Part shown: positions 33,736 through 42,338 of the stretch, piece after piece
Position numbering within the stretch: position 1 is the stretch's first letter
Layout: each line of letters opens with the position of its first letter
NCBI GenBank assembly: GCA_937926205.1
Contig: CALEYL010000049.1
Span: forward strand, 1-64,000
Origin: an uncultured Saprospiraceae bacterium
Lineage (GTDB): Bacteria; Bacteroidota; Bacteroidia; Chitinophagales; Saprospiraceae
DNA length: 64,000 bases
Direction: 5' to 3'
Translations under genes and position numbers: made by a program
Notes under the pieces: model-generated
Told to the model about the DNA's origin: nothing
The model's input: the letters and a program-made list of their open reading frames with translations, nothing else
The model's database searches: none

Positions 33736-33766
33736 TATTTAACATACGACTGAATATTTTCGCGCG

Positions 33767-34093
33767 CAGAGCTAACAGGTTTTTTACTGGCGAGCGTTGG
33801 CTATGCATATCGCATTATTGGATGCCGGTTCCAGCAGGGTTGTCATTCCCGCAGGGAATCTGCGACGTCATACAAAGTGCAGTTGGTTTTGCAAGTTGAT
33901 TGTCTTTGGTTCAAAATACTGATTTTCAATTATCTATCGGGTTATTGATGAGCAACTGTCGCGCTGTTGCAGACTCCCTCGCGGGAGTAACAAGCTGCCA
34001 GGAATAAAAGATAAGATAACGATCAGCAATGCAACCACACACAATAAATATGCGCAACAGAAGCTTAGCGGTATAAAAAACCTGCTAGCTCTG
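33767..34093. mobile_element. 327-bp MITE-like element with terminal inverted repeats
   Basis: The left end CAGAGCTAACAGGTTTTTTA (33767-33786) and the reverse complement of the right end (34071-34093) match at about 20 of 21 positions, allowing a two-base indel. Inside lies copy c of the hairpin repeat (33784-33993), with TTGTCATTCCCGCAGGGAAT pairing with a right arm ending at 33993. The GCTAAC in the left end equals the outer box of the cassette elements, so it may be an attC-like site that captured a MITE. No transposase is present. Confidence 0.6.
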
Positions 34094-34190
34094 CAGCACG
34101 ATGAACTTGGATTGAGGGGTGTGCCACGGCGGTGGACGCACTATTATAAGTTTGCTGGAATTTTAGAAAACCCTATAACTCTAATGCAAA

Positions 34191-35102
34191 ATGAAAAATA
34201 TTGATTGTAATATTTGTGAAACTAAAAACATTCCCCTAAACGAGACCATTAAAATTGATGGCAACGTTTATTGCAGCGCATGTTTTGAAGCCCATTTTTC
34301 TGATGAAAACGAATTAAAAGGCAAAATAGTAGAAAAAGAAGTTGATCCCACAATTTGTGCTTCATGCAATAAAGATTTCGGAGAAATTGAGTTAAAAAAA
34401 ATATCTGTATATCCTGTTTGTGAAGCTTGTCAAGTCGACATAAAAAACAAAGCATTTCCCACATGGGTAAAAGGCTTCTTTTTAGGCGTTTCAGCAATAG
34501 TAGTTATTGGATTTATTTGGAATTGGAAATATTACCAGGCCTATAATGACATTAAGCAAGCCAATAATTTGTTTGAAGCAGCAGATTATGAAAATGCTGC
34601 TCTGTTGATGTTTAGAGCCAGTCATGCGGTTTCAGAAGTTGAAGACCTGAAAACCATTGCAAGCTATTTTCATGGCATAGACCTTTTATCAAAAGATAAG
34701 AATACTGAAGCATTGAATGAGTTCATTAAATGTAAAGATAAAGTACCTGATGACTACAATTTAGACGCTTTGATAATCCGCGCCAAAATCGGTTCTACAT
34801 TTGACAACAAAGATTATGAAGGCTTTTTAGAAGCTTCAAAGGAAAACCTGGCATTAGACTCAAGTTTAGCGGTTTCATTGGCTTCGGTGGCATCGGCATA
34901 TGCTTGTATATATGCTGATAAAGGCAGTGAAGATGCCAGGGTAAATGCTTTTAATTATTTAAATAAGGCAAAGTTAAAAGACAATGCAACAAAAGAAATG
35001 ACAGACTATTACAACATGATCGAGTATAGAATAGATTCTAAAAGAATCATTACAAGAGAAGAATTTATCGAACAATTTCCTAACGGTTGGACTAAAAATT
35101 AA
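34191..35102 (+). CDS. zinc-ribbon membrane protein with TPR-like domain
   Basis: A 303-residue protein. The N terminus has two zinc-ribbon-like modules: C6-x2-C9...C-x2-C (VYCSACFE) and CASC...CEAC near residues 57-80. A single membrane segment follows (GFFLGVSAIVVIGFIWNW, about 105-122), then a tetratricopeptide-like helical region (ANNLFEAADYENAALLMFRASHAV, LLSKDKNTEALNEFIKC). The zinc part is likely cytoplasmic and the TPR part periplasmic. It is 5 bp upstream of a membrane metalloprotease-like gene; the two probably act together. No named family is claimed. Confidence 0.65.
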   Translation: MKNIDCNICETKNIPLNETIKIDGNVYCSACFEAHFSDENELKGKIVEKEVDPTICASCNKDFGEIELKKISVYPVCEACQVDIKNKAFPTWVKGFFLGVSAIVVIGFIWNWKYYQAYNDIKQANNLFEAADYENAALLMFRASHAVSEVEDLKTIASYFHGIDLLSKDKNTEALNEFIKCKDKVPDDYNLDALIIRAKIGSTFDNKDYEGFLEASKENLALDSSLAVSLASVASAYACIYADKGSEDARVNAFNYLNKAKLKDNATKEMTDYYNMIEYRIDSKRIITREEFIEQFPNGWTKN

Positions 35103-35107
35103 AAAAT

Positions 35108-35635
35108 ATGTTTTTTATACCCGGTGAAATAATTTCCGTTTTGACATTTCCAGGCGTAATCGTGCATGAATTTGCGCATATGCTCTTTTGTAAAATTAGA
35201 AAAGTGGCAGTTTTGGACGCATGCTATTTTAGATTTGGTAACCCTGCAGGGTATGTCGTTCATGAAAACACATCAAATTTTAATACCACTTTTTTAGTTT
35301 CAATGGGGCCTTTTTTTGTCAATACAATTTTATGTTTGCTTATCTGCTTGCCGGCATACATGCCAATAAAATATTTTAACATTGACCATCCCTTATCCTA
35401 TTTTTTAATTTGGTTAGGCGTATCTATTGGCATGCACGCCATTCCTTCAAATCAAGATGCCAACAATGTATTTGAACAAGCAAAAGAAAGCATTAAGCAT
35501 AAAAATGCCTTAGCCATTCTATCTTTTCCTGTGGTTGGACTCATATATGTATTCAATATTTTGCGATTTTTTTGGGTAGACGTATTTTACGGGGTAGCAA
35601 TAGGAATTGGAATACCTTCCATCATATTTGGATAA
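35108..35635 (+). CDS. membrane metallopeptidase-like protein (HExxH)
   Basis: A 175-residue integral membrane protein with HEFAH in the context GVIVHEFAHMLFCKI (residues about 19-33), fitting the zinc site of M50-type or DUF3267-like membrane proteases. Four hydrophobic segments follow, including FLVSMGPFFVNTILCLLICLPAY and LAILSFPVVGLIYVFNIL. The MGP and D/N-containing motif near SNQDANN could supply the third ligand, but this is uncertain. It is the distal gene of a pair with the zinc-ribbon/TPR protein. It ends the run of plus-strand accessory genes. Confidence 0.7.
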   Translation: MFFIPGEIISVLTFPGVIVHEFAHMLFCKIRKVAVLDACYFRFGNPAGYVVHENTSNFNTTFLVSMGPFFVNTILCLLICLPAYMPIKYFNIDHPLSYFLIWLGVSIGMHAIPSNQDANNVFEQAKESIKHKNALAILSFPVVGLIYVFNILRFFWVDVFYGVAIGIGIPSIIFG

Positions 35636-35691
35636 AAACCGGCGCCTGTATGTGTCTGCTGCTCCTCGGTGTTCCCTTTTCCAACACCAAA

Positions 35692-35723
35692 ACACCCTCG
35701 CCGCCTACCGGCAGAAAGGGTGT
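35692..35723. terminator. bidirectional hairpin between convergent genes
   Basis: ACACCCT (35692-35698) pairs with AGGGTGT (35717-35723); the loop contains a CCGCCTACCGGC palindrome. It lies between the stop codons of two converging genes, the expected place for a shared terminator. Confidence 0.45.
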
Positions 35724-35748
35724 CATTGTCAATCGGGAATGATTTCTT

Positions 35749-36189
35749 CTAGGATACCACCACAAACTTCTTCGCATGCACGTCCACGACATCCTTGCCA
35801 TTGGGCAGGTAGGCTTTCGTTTTTCTAAATTCAAAGAAGTCGCCGGGCGACAGGCTTTTTAGCTTCGCCAGCATGTCTGCGCTCAAAACATGGGATTCCG
35901 CCTGCATGGTCGTGAGCTTTCCCCCTTTGGTGATGTCGAGAGTGAACTGGTAGATTCTGGAGCCTGTGGCGCAGCCATCAACCGTCAATTTTTGGTGTTC
36001 TGCTATTTCTTTTCGGGTGATTTCTCCGCCGAATTTGCCGGCGAACTTAAGGTAAGCGCCTCCAAAAAACAGGTCAGATGCTGATGCCTCCGCTGTCGTC
36101 TCCACATTGGCAGCAGGGCCTTCCGCAAAGGAGCAGGCGAGCATCAATACGGCGCCGGAAAGCAGGAAATTCATGATGTTCTTTTTCAT
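35749..36189 (-). CDS. lipoprotein with GldM C-terminal-like domain
   Basis: A 146-residue protein with lipoprotein signal (MNFLLSGAVLMLAC, C19). The mature part (DLFFGGAYLKFAGKFGGEITRKEIAEHQKL...GSRIYQFTLDITKGG...VLSADMLAKLKSLSPGDFFEF) resembles the final beta-sandwich domain of GldM, the periplasmic T9SS motor subunit, including the SxxMxxxLxxLxPGDxxxF pattern. It lacks the rest of GldM, so it is a stand-alone relative rather than the motor protein. It faces the plus-strand metallopeptidase gene, and a divergent kinase gene lies upstream. Confidence 0.6.
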   Translation of the reverse strand: MKKNIMNFLLSGAVLMLACSFAEGPAANVETTAEASASDLFFGGAYLKFAGKFGGEITRKEIAEHQKLTVDGCATGSRIYQFTLDITKGGKLTTMQAESHVLSADMLAKLKSLSPGDFFEFRKTKAYLPNGKDVVDVHAKKFVVVS

Positions 36190-36410
36190 CTTTTTTCATT
36201 TTTGGTTAACAATAGACTTGCTGCAAACTTATCCCCATTTTTAAAGCCGGAATTTGAAAGAAGACCAACAACCGCATCAGGGCTAACAACAACCGGTTTG
36301 GGTGCAAAAGGCCGTGATGGGGTTGTTCCTATACGCCAATCGGACGTTTGTCTACCGGAGCTTTCCGCTTTGCGCGGATTCGTGTTACTTTGCTGACAGG
36401 AAAGCGAATC

Positions 36411-37460
36411 ATGAAAAGAAACCGTTACGGCATAAATACCAAAGTCTTAGGCGTCCATATTTTATTTTGGATCCTTTATCTGGCATCGGAGTACTTTGCC
36501 AACCTGATTCACATGAAACCCGGGCAGAGCGTGCGTTTTTTTCAATCCACCCTGCTTTCCCTGCCGGCGCTGATTCTGGCGACCTATTTCATCGCAGGCT
36601 ATGTGGTTCCCCGTTTTTTAAAAACCAACAAGTGGCCGCAGTTCCTCTTATGGATCCTTGCCGTTGCCGTGTTTGTCTTTTTTGCCCGGATAAAATGGGC
36701 GGAATTGGTGAATTATCTGGAGAGCGACCGTTATTTTGAAATACCTGCTTCCAAGATGCTCAAAAACATCATCCGCGATTATTCCATCATCGCACTGGCG
36801 GTCTGCATTTACATCATCGGCGATTACCGCAGGAATCAAAAACTCAACGAACAATTGATCAAAGCGAAAGCAGAAGCGGAGATCAAATTACTCAAAGGGC
36901 AGCTGCATCCCCATTTCCTGTTCAATTCCCTCAACAACATTTACAGCCTCGCGCTGATGAAATCGGATCTGACCACCGACAGTATTTTAAAGCTCACCGA
37001 ATTGCTCGATTATTTGGTCTACCGGGCAAATATGGACCAGGTGGCTTTGTCGAAAGAAGTGCAGCTGCTTCAGAGTTATGTAGACCTGGAGCAATTGCGC
37101 TATGGCGAAAAGCTGAAAATAGAGTCGGATATTGTCGTCGGGAATGCGGGCATTAAAGTCGCGCCGCTCATCCTCCTGCCATTTGCGGAGAATTGCTTTA
37201 AGCACGGCGGGGTAGGGCAGGACGGGCTGTTTCGCATAAAAATACAGCTCCGTGCAGATGACAAAAAACTCGTTTTTCTCATTGCAAACAGCAAAAAGAA
37301 GCACCGGGAAAACAAGGAAATCAACGGCGGGGTAGGGCTGGCGAACATACAACAAAGGCTGGCATTGATCTATCCCGACCGGCATGAGTTGAACATCGAA
37401 AACGGGCCCGACGAATACCGCGTCAGGCTCGAAATAACTTTCAGGGATGAAGAAGTATAA
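36411..37460 (+). CDS. LytS-family sensor histidine kinase
   Basis: A 349-residue membrane kinase. About four membrane segments occupy residues 10-135, followed by a short coiled linker and the His_kinase domain (QLHPHFLFNSLNNIYSLALM, phospho-acceptor H in HPHFLFN), and an HATPase domain with NCFKHGG and GGVGLANIQQRL. The open frame reaches 36348, but ATG at 36411 (MKRNRYGINTK) starts just before the first membrane segment. It overlaps the next gene by 14 bp, and the two form a two-component system. The signal is unknown. Confidence 0.9.
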   Translation: MKRNRYGINTKVLGVHILFWILYLASEYFANLIHMKPGQSVRFFQSTLLSLPALILATYFIAGYVVPRFLKTNKWPQFLLWILAVAVFVFFARIKWAELVNYLESDRYFEIPASKMLKNIIRDYSIIALAVCIYIIGDYRRNQKLNEQLIKAKAEAEIKLLKGQLHPHFLFNSLNNIYSLALMKSDLTTDSILKLTELLDYLVYRANMDQVALSKEVQLLQSYVDLEQLRYGEKLKIESDIVVGNAGIKVAPLILLPFAENCFKHGGVGQDGLFRIKIQLRADDKKLVFLIANSKKKHRENKEINGGVGLANIQQRLALIYPDRHELNIENGPDEYRVRLEITFRDEEV

Positions 37461-38154
37461 ATGCTTTATCGTGGACGATGAACCCCTGGCGCTGAACGTC
37501 ATTGAACAGCACCTCTCAAAGTTTGCCCGCTTTGAAGTTTGCGGCAAATCCACCGACCCGGTTGAGGCGCTGACCCTGATCAAAAGTCTGCAACCCGATC
37601 TGCTTTTCCTCGACATTGAAATGCCGGAAATCACCGGATTGGATCTGATCGCCTCCATCCAGCACAAGCCGGAAATCATCATCACGACCGCCTATCGGGA
37701 ATACGCCGTGGAAGGTTTCGAGCTGAATGTGCTGGACTACCTCGTGAAACCCATTCCTTTCAAGCGCTTCCTTCAGGCCATTGACAAATTTCTGGAACAA
37801 AAACTGCCGCAAGCTCCTGCTGTACCTGCTTCTGACGAGCCTGCCTGCATTTTTGTAAAAGCCGACCGCAAAACCATCAAGATTGTTTTGGACGACATTC
37901 TTTTTGCCGAAGGCGTCAAAGATTATGTCAAAATAACTTTACCGCATCAAAAAATCATCACCAAAATATCCGTCGGCAATTTTTTCAAAATCCTCCCTGC
38001 AGACCGATTCCTTCAGGTGCACAAATCCTTCATCGTCGCCAAAAATAAAATTACGGCCTTTACGGCCAATGACGTCGAAATCGGCGATGTGGAGATTCCC
38101 ATCGGTCGGGTTTGCAGAGAGGATTTTATGAAGGCAATGGACAATTGGGGTTAA
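37447..38154 (+). CDS. LytTR-family response regulator
   Basis: A 235-residue regulator. The receiver domain has the acidic pocket DDEPLAL, phospho-acceptor D in LLFLDIEMPEITG and the lysine in YLVKPI. The LytTR DNA-binding domain covers residues 130-235 (IFVKADRKTIKIVLDDILFAEGVKDYVKI, RFLQVHKSFIVAKNKITAF). Together with the overlapping kinase it controls unknown targets; the DUF481 gene downstream has its own promoter-like box and need not be one. Confidence 0.9.
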   Translation: MKKYKCFIVDDEPLALNVIEQHLSKFARFEVCGKSTDPVEALTLIKSLQPDLLFLDIEMPEITGLDLIASIQHKPEIIITTAYREYAVEGFELNVLDYLVKPIPFKRFLQAIDKFLEQKLPQAPAVPASDEPACIFVKADRKTIKIVLDDILFAEGVKDYVKITLPHQKIITKISVGNFFKILPADRFLQVHKSFIVAKNKITAFTANDVEIGDVEIPIGRVCREDFMKAMDNWG

Positions 38155-38269
38155 ACAGCTTTTCTTCCTACCTCCCTTTTTTGGATTACAGCCAACCTTT
38201 TCCTCGCAAAAGGAACTTGTTTATTTTAATAGTTTGATTATCAATATACTTTCTAAAAAGTTAGTATCA

Positions 38270-38277
38270 TACTTTTG
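38270..38277 (+). promoter_or_regulatory. -7 promoter box upstream of DUF481 gene
   Basis: TACTTTTG is an exact match to the Bacteroidota -7 consensus TAnnTTTG. No clear TTG at the right distance upstream was found, so this is tentative. Confidence 0.3.
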
Positions 38278-38405
38278 GGTCAGTATATAGACAATGGCGG
38301 GTGTTGCCCATACCTTTGTTGGGTATTTAATTATATACAACGACAATTAAAAAACAGGCGTGATGAACAAGCTCTAAAAGGCCAATAAAATCAGATTATC
38401 CTCAA

Positions 38406-39176
38406 ATGAAAAAGAACATTTTATTTTTACTTGCTTTCTTCATTTGGAACAAATCATTTGCTCAACTCAATGAAGCAGATACCATAAAGTTTCAGTTGCG
38501 ATCAAGCATTACCGGCAATTACCAGCAAGGGAATGTGGCGTTTTTAAGCGTCAGGGGTAAATTGGATTTTAGTTTTGTTCCCAATAAAAAGTGGGCGATA
38601 AAATCTCAAAACAGCAGTTTGTATCAGGCTTTTTTTAACAGAAAGGCTGACAACGATGTTTTTAGCAGAAACTATTTATATTACAATACACAGCAGCGAC
38701 TTTATCCCTTTGGCATAGCCTATGTTTCAACTAATTTCAGAAGAAAAATAAATTTGCGGTATTTTACAGGAGGCGGGATTACTTATAAAGTTTTAGATAC
38801 GGATAAAAGTGATCTGAAAATTTCAGCAAGCGCTGTTTACGAAAACACAAAATTCGCAGACAATGTCTTTAATTTTTCAACATACAATGGCATGGAAAAC
38901 ATCCATGTATGGCGCGCCACCCTTTATTTTGCCGGCTGGACTTATCTTTTGCAAAACCGGATTCGTCTTTATTATGATGGATTTTGGCAACCTGCCCTGA
39001 GTGATAAAAATAATTACCGCACTCAAATTGATTTAGGCATTGAATTTCCTGTATGGAAAGGTTTGTCCTTTAATGTTTTTTACACCAGCCTGTTTGAAAA
39101 TGTTGTGGTTAGTGGCATTAAGCAAGACGATAAAATATTGACTTTTGGATTGGGCTATTATCTGAGGAAGCATTAG
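38406..39176 (+). CDS. DUF481 family outer-membrane protein
   Basis: A 256-residue protein with signal peptide (ILFLLAFFIWNKSFA, cleavage before QLNEAD) and about ten amphipathic strands. FQLRSSITGNYQQGNVAFLSVRGKLDF, NYLYYNTQQRLYPFGIAYVSTN and the ending ILTFGLGYYLRKH fit DUF481 (YdiY-like) barrels. It is probably a small outer-membrane beta barrel of unknown substrate. It stands alone with a 250-bp leader. Confidence 0.75.
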   Translation: MKKNILFLLAFFIWNKSFAQLNEADTIKFQLRSSITGNYQQGNVAFLSVRGKLDFSFVPNKKWAIKSQNSSLYQAFFNRKADNDVFSRNYLYYNTQQRLYPFGIAYVSTNFRRKINLRYFTGGGITYKVLDTDKSDLKISASAVYENTKFADNVFNFSTYNGMENIHVWRATLYFAGWTYLLQNRIRLYYDGFWQPALSDKNNYRTQIDLGIEFPVWKGLSFNVFYTSLFENVVVSGIKQDDKILTFGLGYYLRKH

Positions 39177-39243
39177 CGTTGGTGAGGAAGCCGGTAATCT
39201 GTTATAGCTGTTATAAAGAACGGAATTTCAGAAATACAAGCTC

Positions 39244-40374
39244 TTACCATGGGCCATTCTGTTTAACCTGATAAAATTGTTGGCCATCAAACCGATAGAG
39301 TCCTTGTCCGGTGCCCCACCACATATTTCCTGACCTGTCCTGATACATACTCTGAACACAGCAATTTATCCCCTCCGCAGGTGTAAATACCGTAAATGCT
39401 GCCGGGTTTGGTAAAGGAACGGAAGGATCAAATCTCGTGGTATTGCCCCGGGCTGTCACCCAAATAATTCCCGATTCTTCTATATAAATGCCCCAAAATT
39501 CAGTGCCGCCTAAACCGTCTTTTGGGGTGTATTCCGTGAATCTTTTTCCCTGCCCGTCCTGCGAGTGGGCATCAAATTTACAAATGCCGTTTTTCGTAAC
39601 AAACCACATATTCCCGTCTTTATCCTGTGCAAGGCCTCCTGCATAGTTTTCGCCCAACCCTTCTTTTTCTGTAAAATTGGTAATTGGCCCGTCCGGCAGG
39701 CGGGGATCATAGCGAAAGACGCCTTTTTTTGAAGAAGCAAACCAAATGTTTCCACTTTTGTCTTCCATGATGCCGGCGACATTGATGGAAGGGAGCTTTT
39801 CAAATAATGAAAAACTTTGGCCGCCATTGGTATCGGCAGATGGGTTGTACCGGAAAACGCCGCCATGTGTGCCTACCCAAACATTACCTGATTTGTCAAC
39901 AAGGATGCTTTTTCGGCTAATGTCTATATGGCTCAGGCCATCTTTTTGATTGTAATTTCTGAAGGTTTTTACCTGCCCGTCCGGCAGGCTGGAGCCGTAT
40001 TTATAAACGCCCTGATCGGTCCCAAACCAAAGATTCCCATCTTTATCTTCATTTATAGCATATACCGAACTGCAAATAAAACCGTCAGGGCTGGAAAAGT
40101 AGGTCAGCGTTTTTGAATCATACCGCACGACGCCTTCGCCTAACGTGCCAAACCATAAACTCCCTTTTGAATCCTGAAAAATACTTCGGATATATTGACT
40201 GACTAAAGTCGTGTCAAAATCAGGGGCAACGCCCACTGCCTTAAAATTTCTGATGACTGTCGGACCTGATTTAAAAGTATTTTGGGGTTTAAATGCGTCC
40301 GTTTTTTCTTGTCCGTGACAGGAAGTCAGTATGATCAGAAAATTGAAAAGTAATAGTTTGTTCAGGGACATCAT
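39244..40374 (-). CDS. Reg_prop beta-propeller lipoprotein
   Basis: A 376-residue lipoprotein (lipobox FLIILTSC, C19) consisting of seven to eight two-component-regulator propeller repeats with the signature DKDGNLWFGTxxGVYxYxx, e.g. DSKGSLWFGTLGEGVVRYD and DRSGNMWWGTGQGLYRFDG. These propellers form the sensor half of hybrid two-component proteins, but here there is no kinase domain, so it is a free periplasmic or surface binding protein. Several loops contain LPDGQ/LPDGP encoded by the small palindrome CCGTCCGGCAGGC (39690, 39975). Confidence 0.8.
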   Translation of the reverse strand: MMSLNKLLLFNFLIILTSCHGQEKTDAFKPQNTFKSGPTVIRNFKAVGVAPDFDTTLVSQYIRSIFQDSKGSLWFGTLGEGVVRYDSKTLTYFSSPDGFICSSVYAINEDKDGNLWFGTDQGVYKYGSSLPDGQVKTFRNYNQKDGLSHIDISRKSILVDKSGNVWVGTHGGVFRYNPSADTNGGQSFSLFEKLPSINVAGIMEDKSGNIWFASSKKGVFRYDPRLPDGPITNFTEKEGLGENYAGGLAQDKDGNMWFVTKNGICKFDAHSQDGQGKRFTEYTPKDGLGGTEFWGIYIEESGIIWVTARGNTTRFDPSVPLPNPAAFTVFTPAEGINCCVQSMYQDRSGNMWWGTGQGLYRFDGQQFYQVKQNGPW

Positions 40375-40417
40375 GATGGTTTTTATAAGTTTCTCAGATT
40401 ATCAATCTTATTAGCAA

Positions 40418-41920
40418 CTATTCATTTAATTGCCATTTTCTATACTCCTCATAAACAGTTTTCCAATTTTGTATTTTTCCTGCACCGAAAATTATCTTAT
40501 CGGGTCTGATAATAGCAAAATCTATCCTGTTTTTTCTTAGCCATTCTTCCCATGCATATTCGCCTGGAGATAAAGATATTTGATAATCATTTAAAGGAAT
40601 GCCTTCATTTTTAAAAATGGAATGATTATAAATCAAAGTCCATTCATATCCTATTTCATCATCACTAAGTACATTTTTTGGCAACAGGAACTGAGGAAGG
40701 TGATGCCCGGATAATTTTGAAGATGTATCAACACAACCTACCGATAGTGGCCTGGGATTTCCAAATGACTTTTGCATAAATGCTCTTATCCTTGCTGGCA
40801 ATAACTCAATGCTTTGTAATTGCATCTTCCTTCTCCATTTTTGCATATTGGTGTCGGCTACTAAAATTTCATTTAACAGATGGGTCTGTTTAAAGGTATG
40901 TTTTATTTGTTTTTGACGCTCTGTATGATAACTTTCAAGTAGCGTAATATTGGCTTTGTGATGAATGACATCCGACAGCTTCCATGCTAAATTTACTGCA
41001 TCTCTTACCCCTGAACACAAACCTTGACCTGCAAAGGGTGGCATCAAATGTGCAGCATCCCCGGCTAAAAATATTCTGTTTTTGCTCCAGTTCGGTGCAA
41101 TTAAGGAACGGTGGGTGTATTTTTTTATTCGTAAAAAAGTAATTTTGTCTAAGGCAATAAACTTTTCAACCCATGATTTAATCTCTGCTTCCTCTGGCAT
41201 AGATTCACCTTCTTTTACCTCAAATTCCCACCTTCTATTCAAACCAAATCCATGGGCATTCGCTGATAGTCGATCATCTGATAAATAATAGCGAAAACGA
41301 TTAGGCAATAAAGCCGCATATTCAGGTTTATTCAAAATTGTGTCTACCAAAATCCAATCTTTTGGCGGTTTAATTTCTTTCATCTTTGGAAAAATAGTTT
41401 CCCGAACAAAGCTACTACCGCCATCGCATCCTATCAACCAATTACCCGTTACTTCAAAGATTTCTTTATTTTTTTTATTGTTTACAACTATCTTAACTTC
41501 TGTTTCTGTTTCTATAATTTCAGTTGCTTCCGCATCAACTATAAGCTCAATATTGGGGTAACGGGATAAGCCTTTTCTCAATATGTGCTCGAAAGGCACC
41601 TGGTCAAAAAAACAATCATCTTTATAATAATGAATTGTATCCTGATTGGTAAGGGATTGTTCAAATAGTTTTTCTCCATTTTTGTCCAAAACATCAAAGT
41701 AGGTAACACTTTCAGTGTATCCCTTTAATTCATCTATTAACCCTGTCATTTGAAAATTTCTAAGTGTTTCCACATCCAGATGTGTTGCTCTGGTTACTGG
41801 AAAAACAGCTGTTTCCTTTTCTACCAATACGACAGAAATATTTTTTTGCCCTAGTAAGGTTGCCAGCATAACGCCTGTTGGACCAGCACCTACAATGATT
41901 ACTTCTGTTTTCTTTTTCAT
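40418..41920 (-). CDS. FAD-dependent aromatic-hydroxylase-like monooxygenase
   Basis: A 500-residue class A flavoprotein monooxygenase. It has the FAD Rossmann motif VIIVGAGPTGVMLATLLGQK, the DG motif in IGCDGGSSFVRE, and the GD motif FLAGDAAHLMPPFAGQGLCSGVRDA. The extended C terminus is a thioredoxin-like fold as in MhpA, PhyA and tetracycline-inactivating relatives. It uses NAD(P)H and O2 to hydroxylate an aromatic or polyketide substrate that cannot be deduced. It stands alone. It is A+T-richer than the neighbours downstream. Confidence 0.82.
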   Translation of the reverse strand: MKKKTEVIIVGAGPTGVMLATLLGQKNISVVLVEKETAVFPVTRATHLDVETLRNFQMTGLIDELKGYTESVTYFDVLDKNGEKLFEQSLTNQDTIHYYKDDCFFDQVPFEHILRKGLSRYPNIELIVDAEATEIIETETEVKIVVNNKKNKEIFEVTGNWLIGCDGGSSFVRETIFPKMKEIKPPKDWILVDTILNKPEYAALLPNRFRYYLSDDRLSANAHGFGLNRRWEFEVKEGESMPEEAEIKSWVEKFIALDKITFLRIKKYTHRSLIAPNWSKNRIFLAGDAAHLMPPFAGQGLCSGVRDAVNLAWKLSDVIHHKANITLLESYHTERQKQIKHTFKQTHLLNEILVADTNMQKWRRKMQLQSIELLPARIRAFMQKSFGNPRPLSVGCVDTSSKLSGHHLPQFLLPKNVLSDDEIGYEWTLIYNHSIFKNEGIPLNDYQISLSPGEYAWEEWLRKNRIDFAIIRPDKIIFGAGKIQNWKTVYEEYRKWQLNE

Positions 41921-42338
41921 TTATCAAATGTTGTTAATAAAACAAATGCTTTGTGAATTGTGAACTGAATTCTTTGTGTTGTGTCGTTTGAAGGGGGCTA
42001 AGATTGACACCATCGGTTGACTTGCTGCCGTGCCACCGTTATCCAGACATTTGGGTTGACTTTAAGCAATTGCTGAGCCAATAAGTGAGTGGGAAAGAAC
42101 GGCATAAGGGGCATCTGCTGGTTGTTTAGGTAAATAAATATATGCCAAAATTTTAAACTTTCAAATCATCCCCAGACTTTTATCCGGGACAACCCTTTCA
42201 GGACTTACCAGGCCTGCAATAGTGAGGCCCCTGCCCCCAAAAGGGGGATTTTTATCCCCATGCCAGTCCTCAATTTCCCGATCTCCGACAATTTTCTTAG
42301 TTTCATCCCCTTATTTGTTCACATTCAACTATCTCTGT
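41921..42338. other. intergenic with CCCCC-AAAA-GGGGG hairpin
   Basis: Divergent control region between the monooxygenase and the metalloprotease genes. CCCCC (42234-42238), AAAA, GGGGG (42243-42247) followed by ATTTTT looks like a small hairpin or terminator in the leader of the protease gene. No reading frame of interest. Confidence 0.4.

Noticed and set aside
36987..37685. 232-codon minus-strand open frame across the LytS/LytTR genes
   Set aside because: It covers the end of one and the start of another well-supported gene and has no motif.
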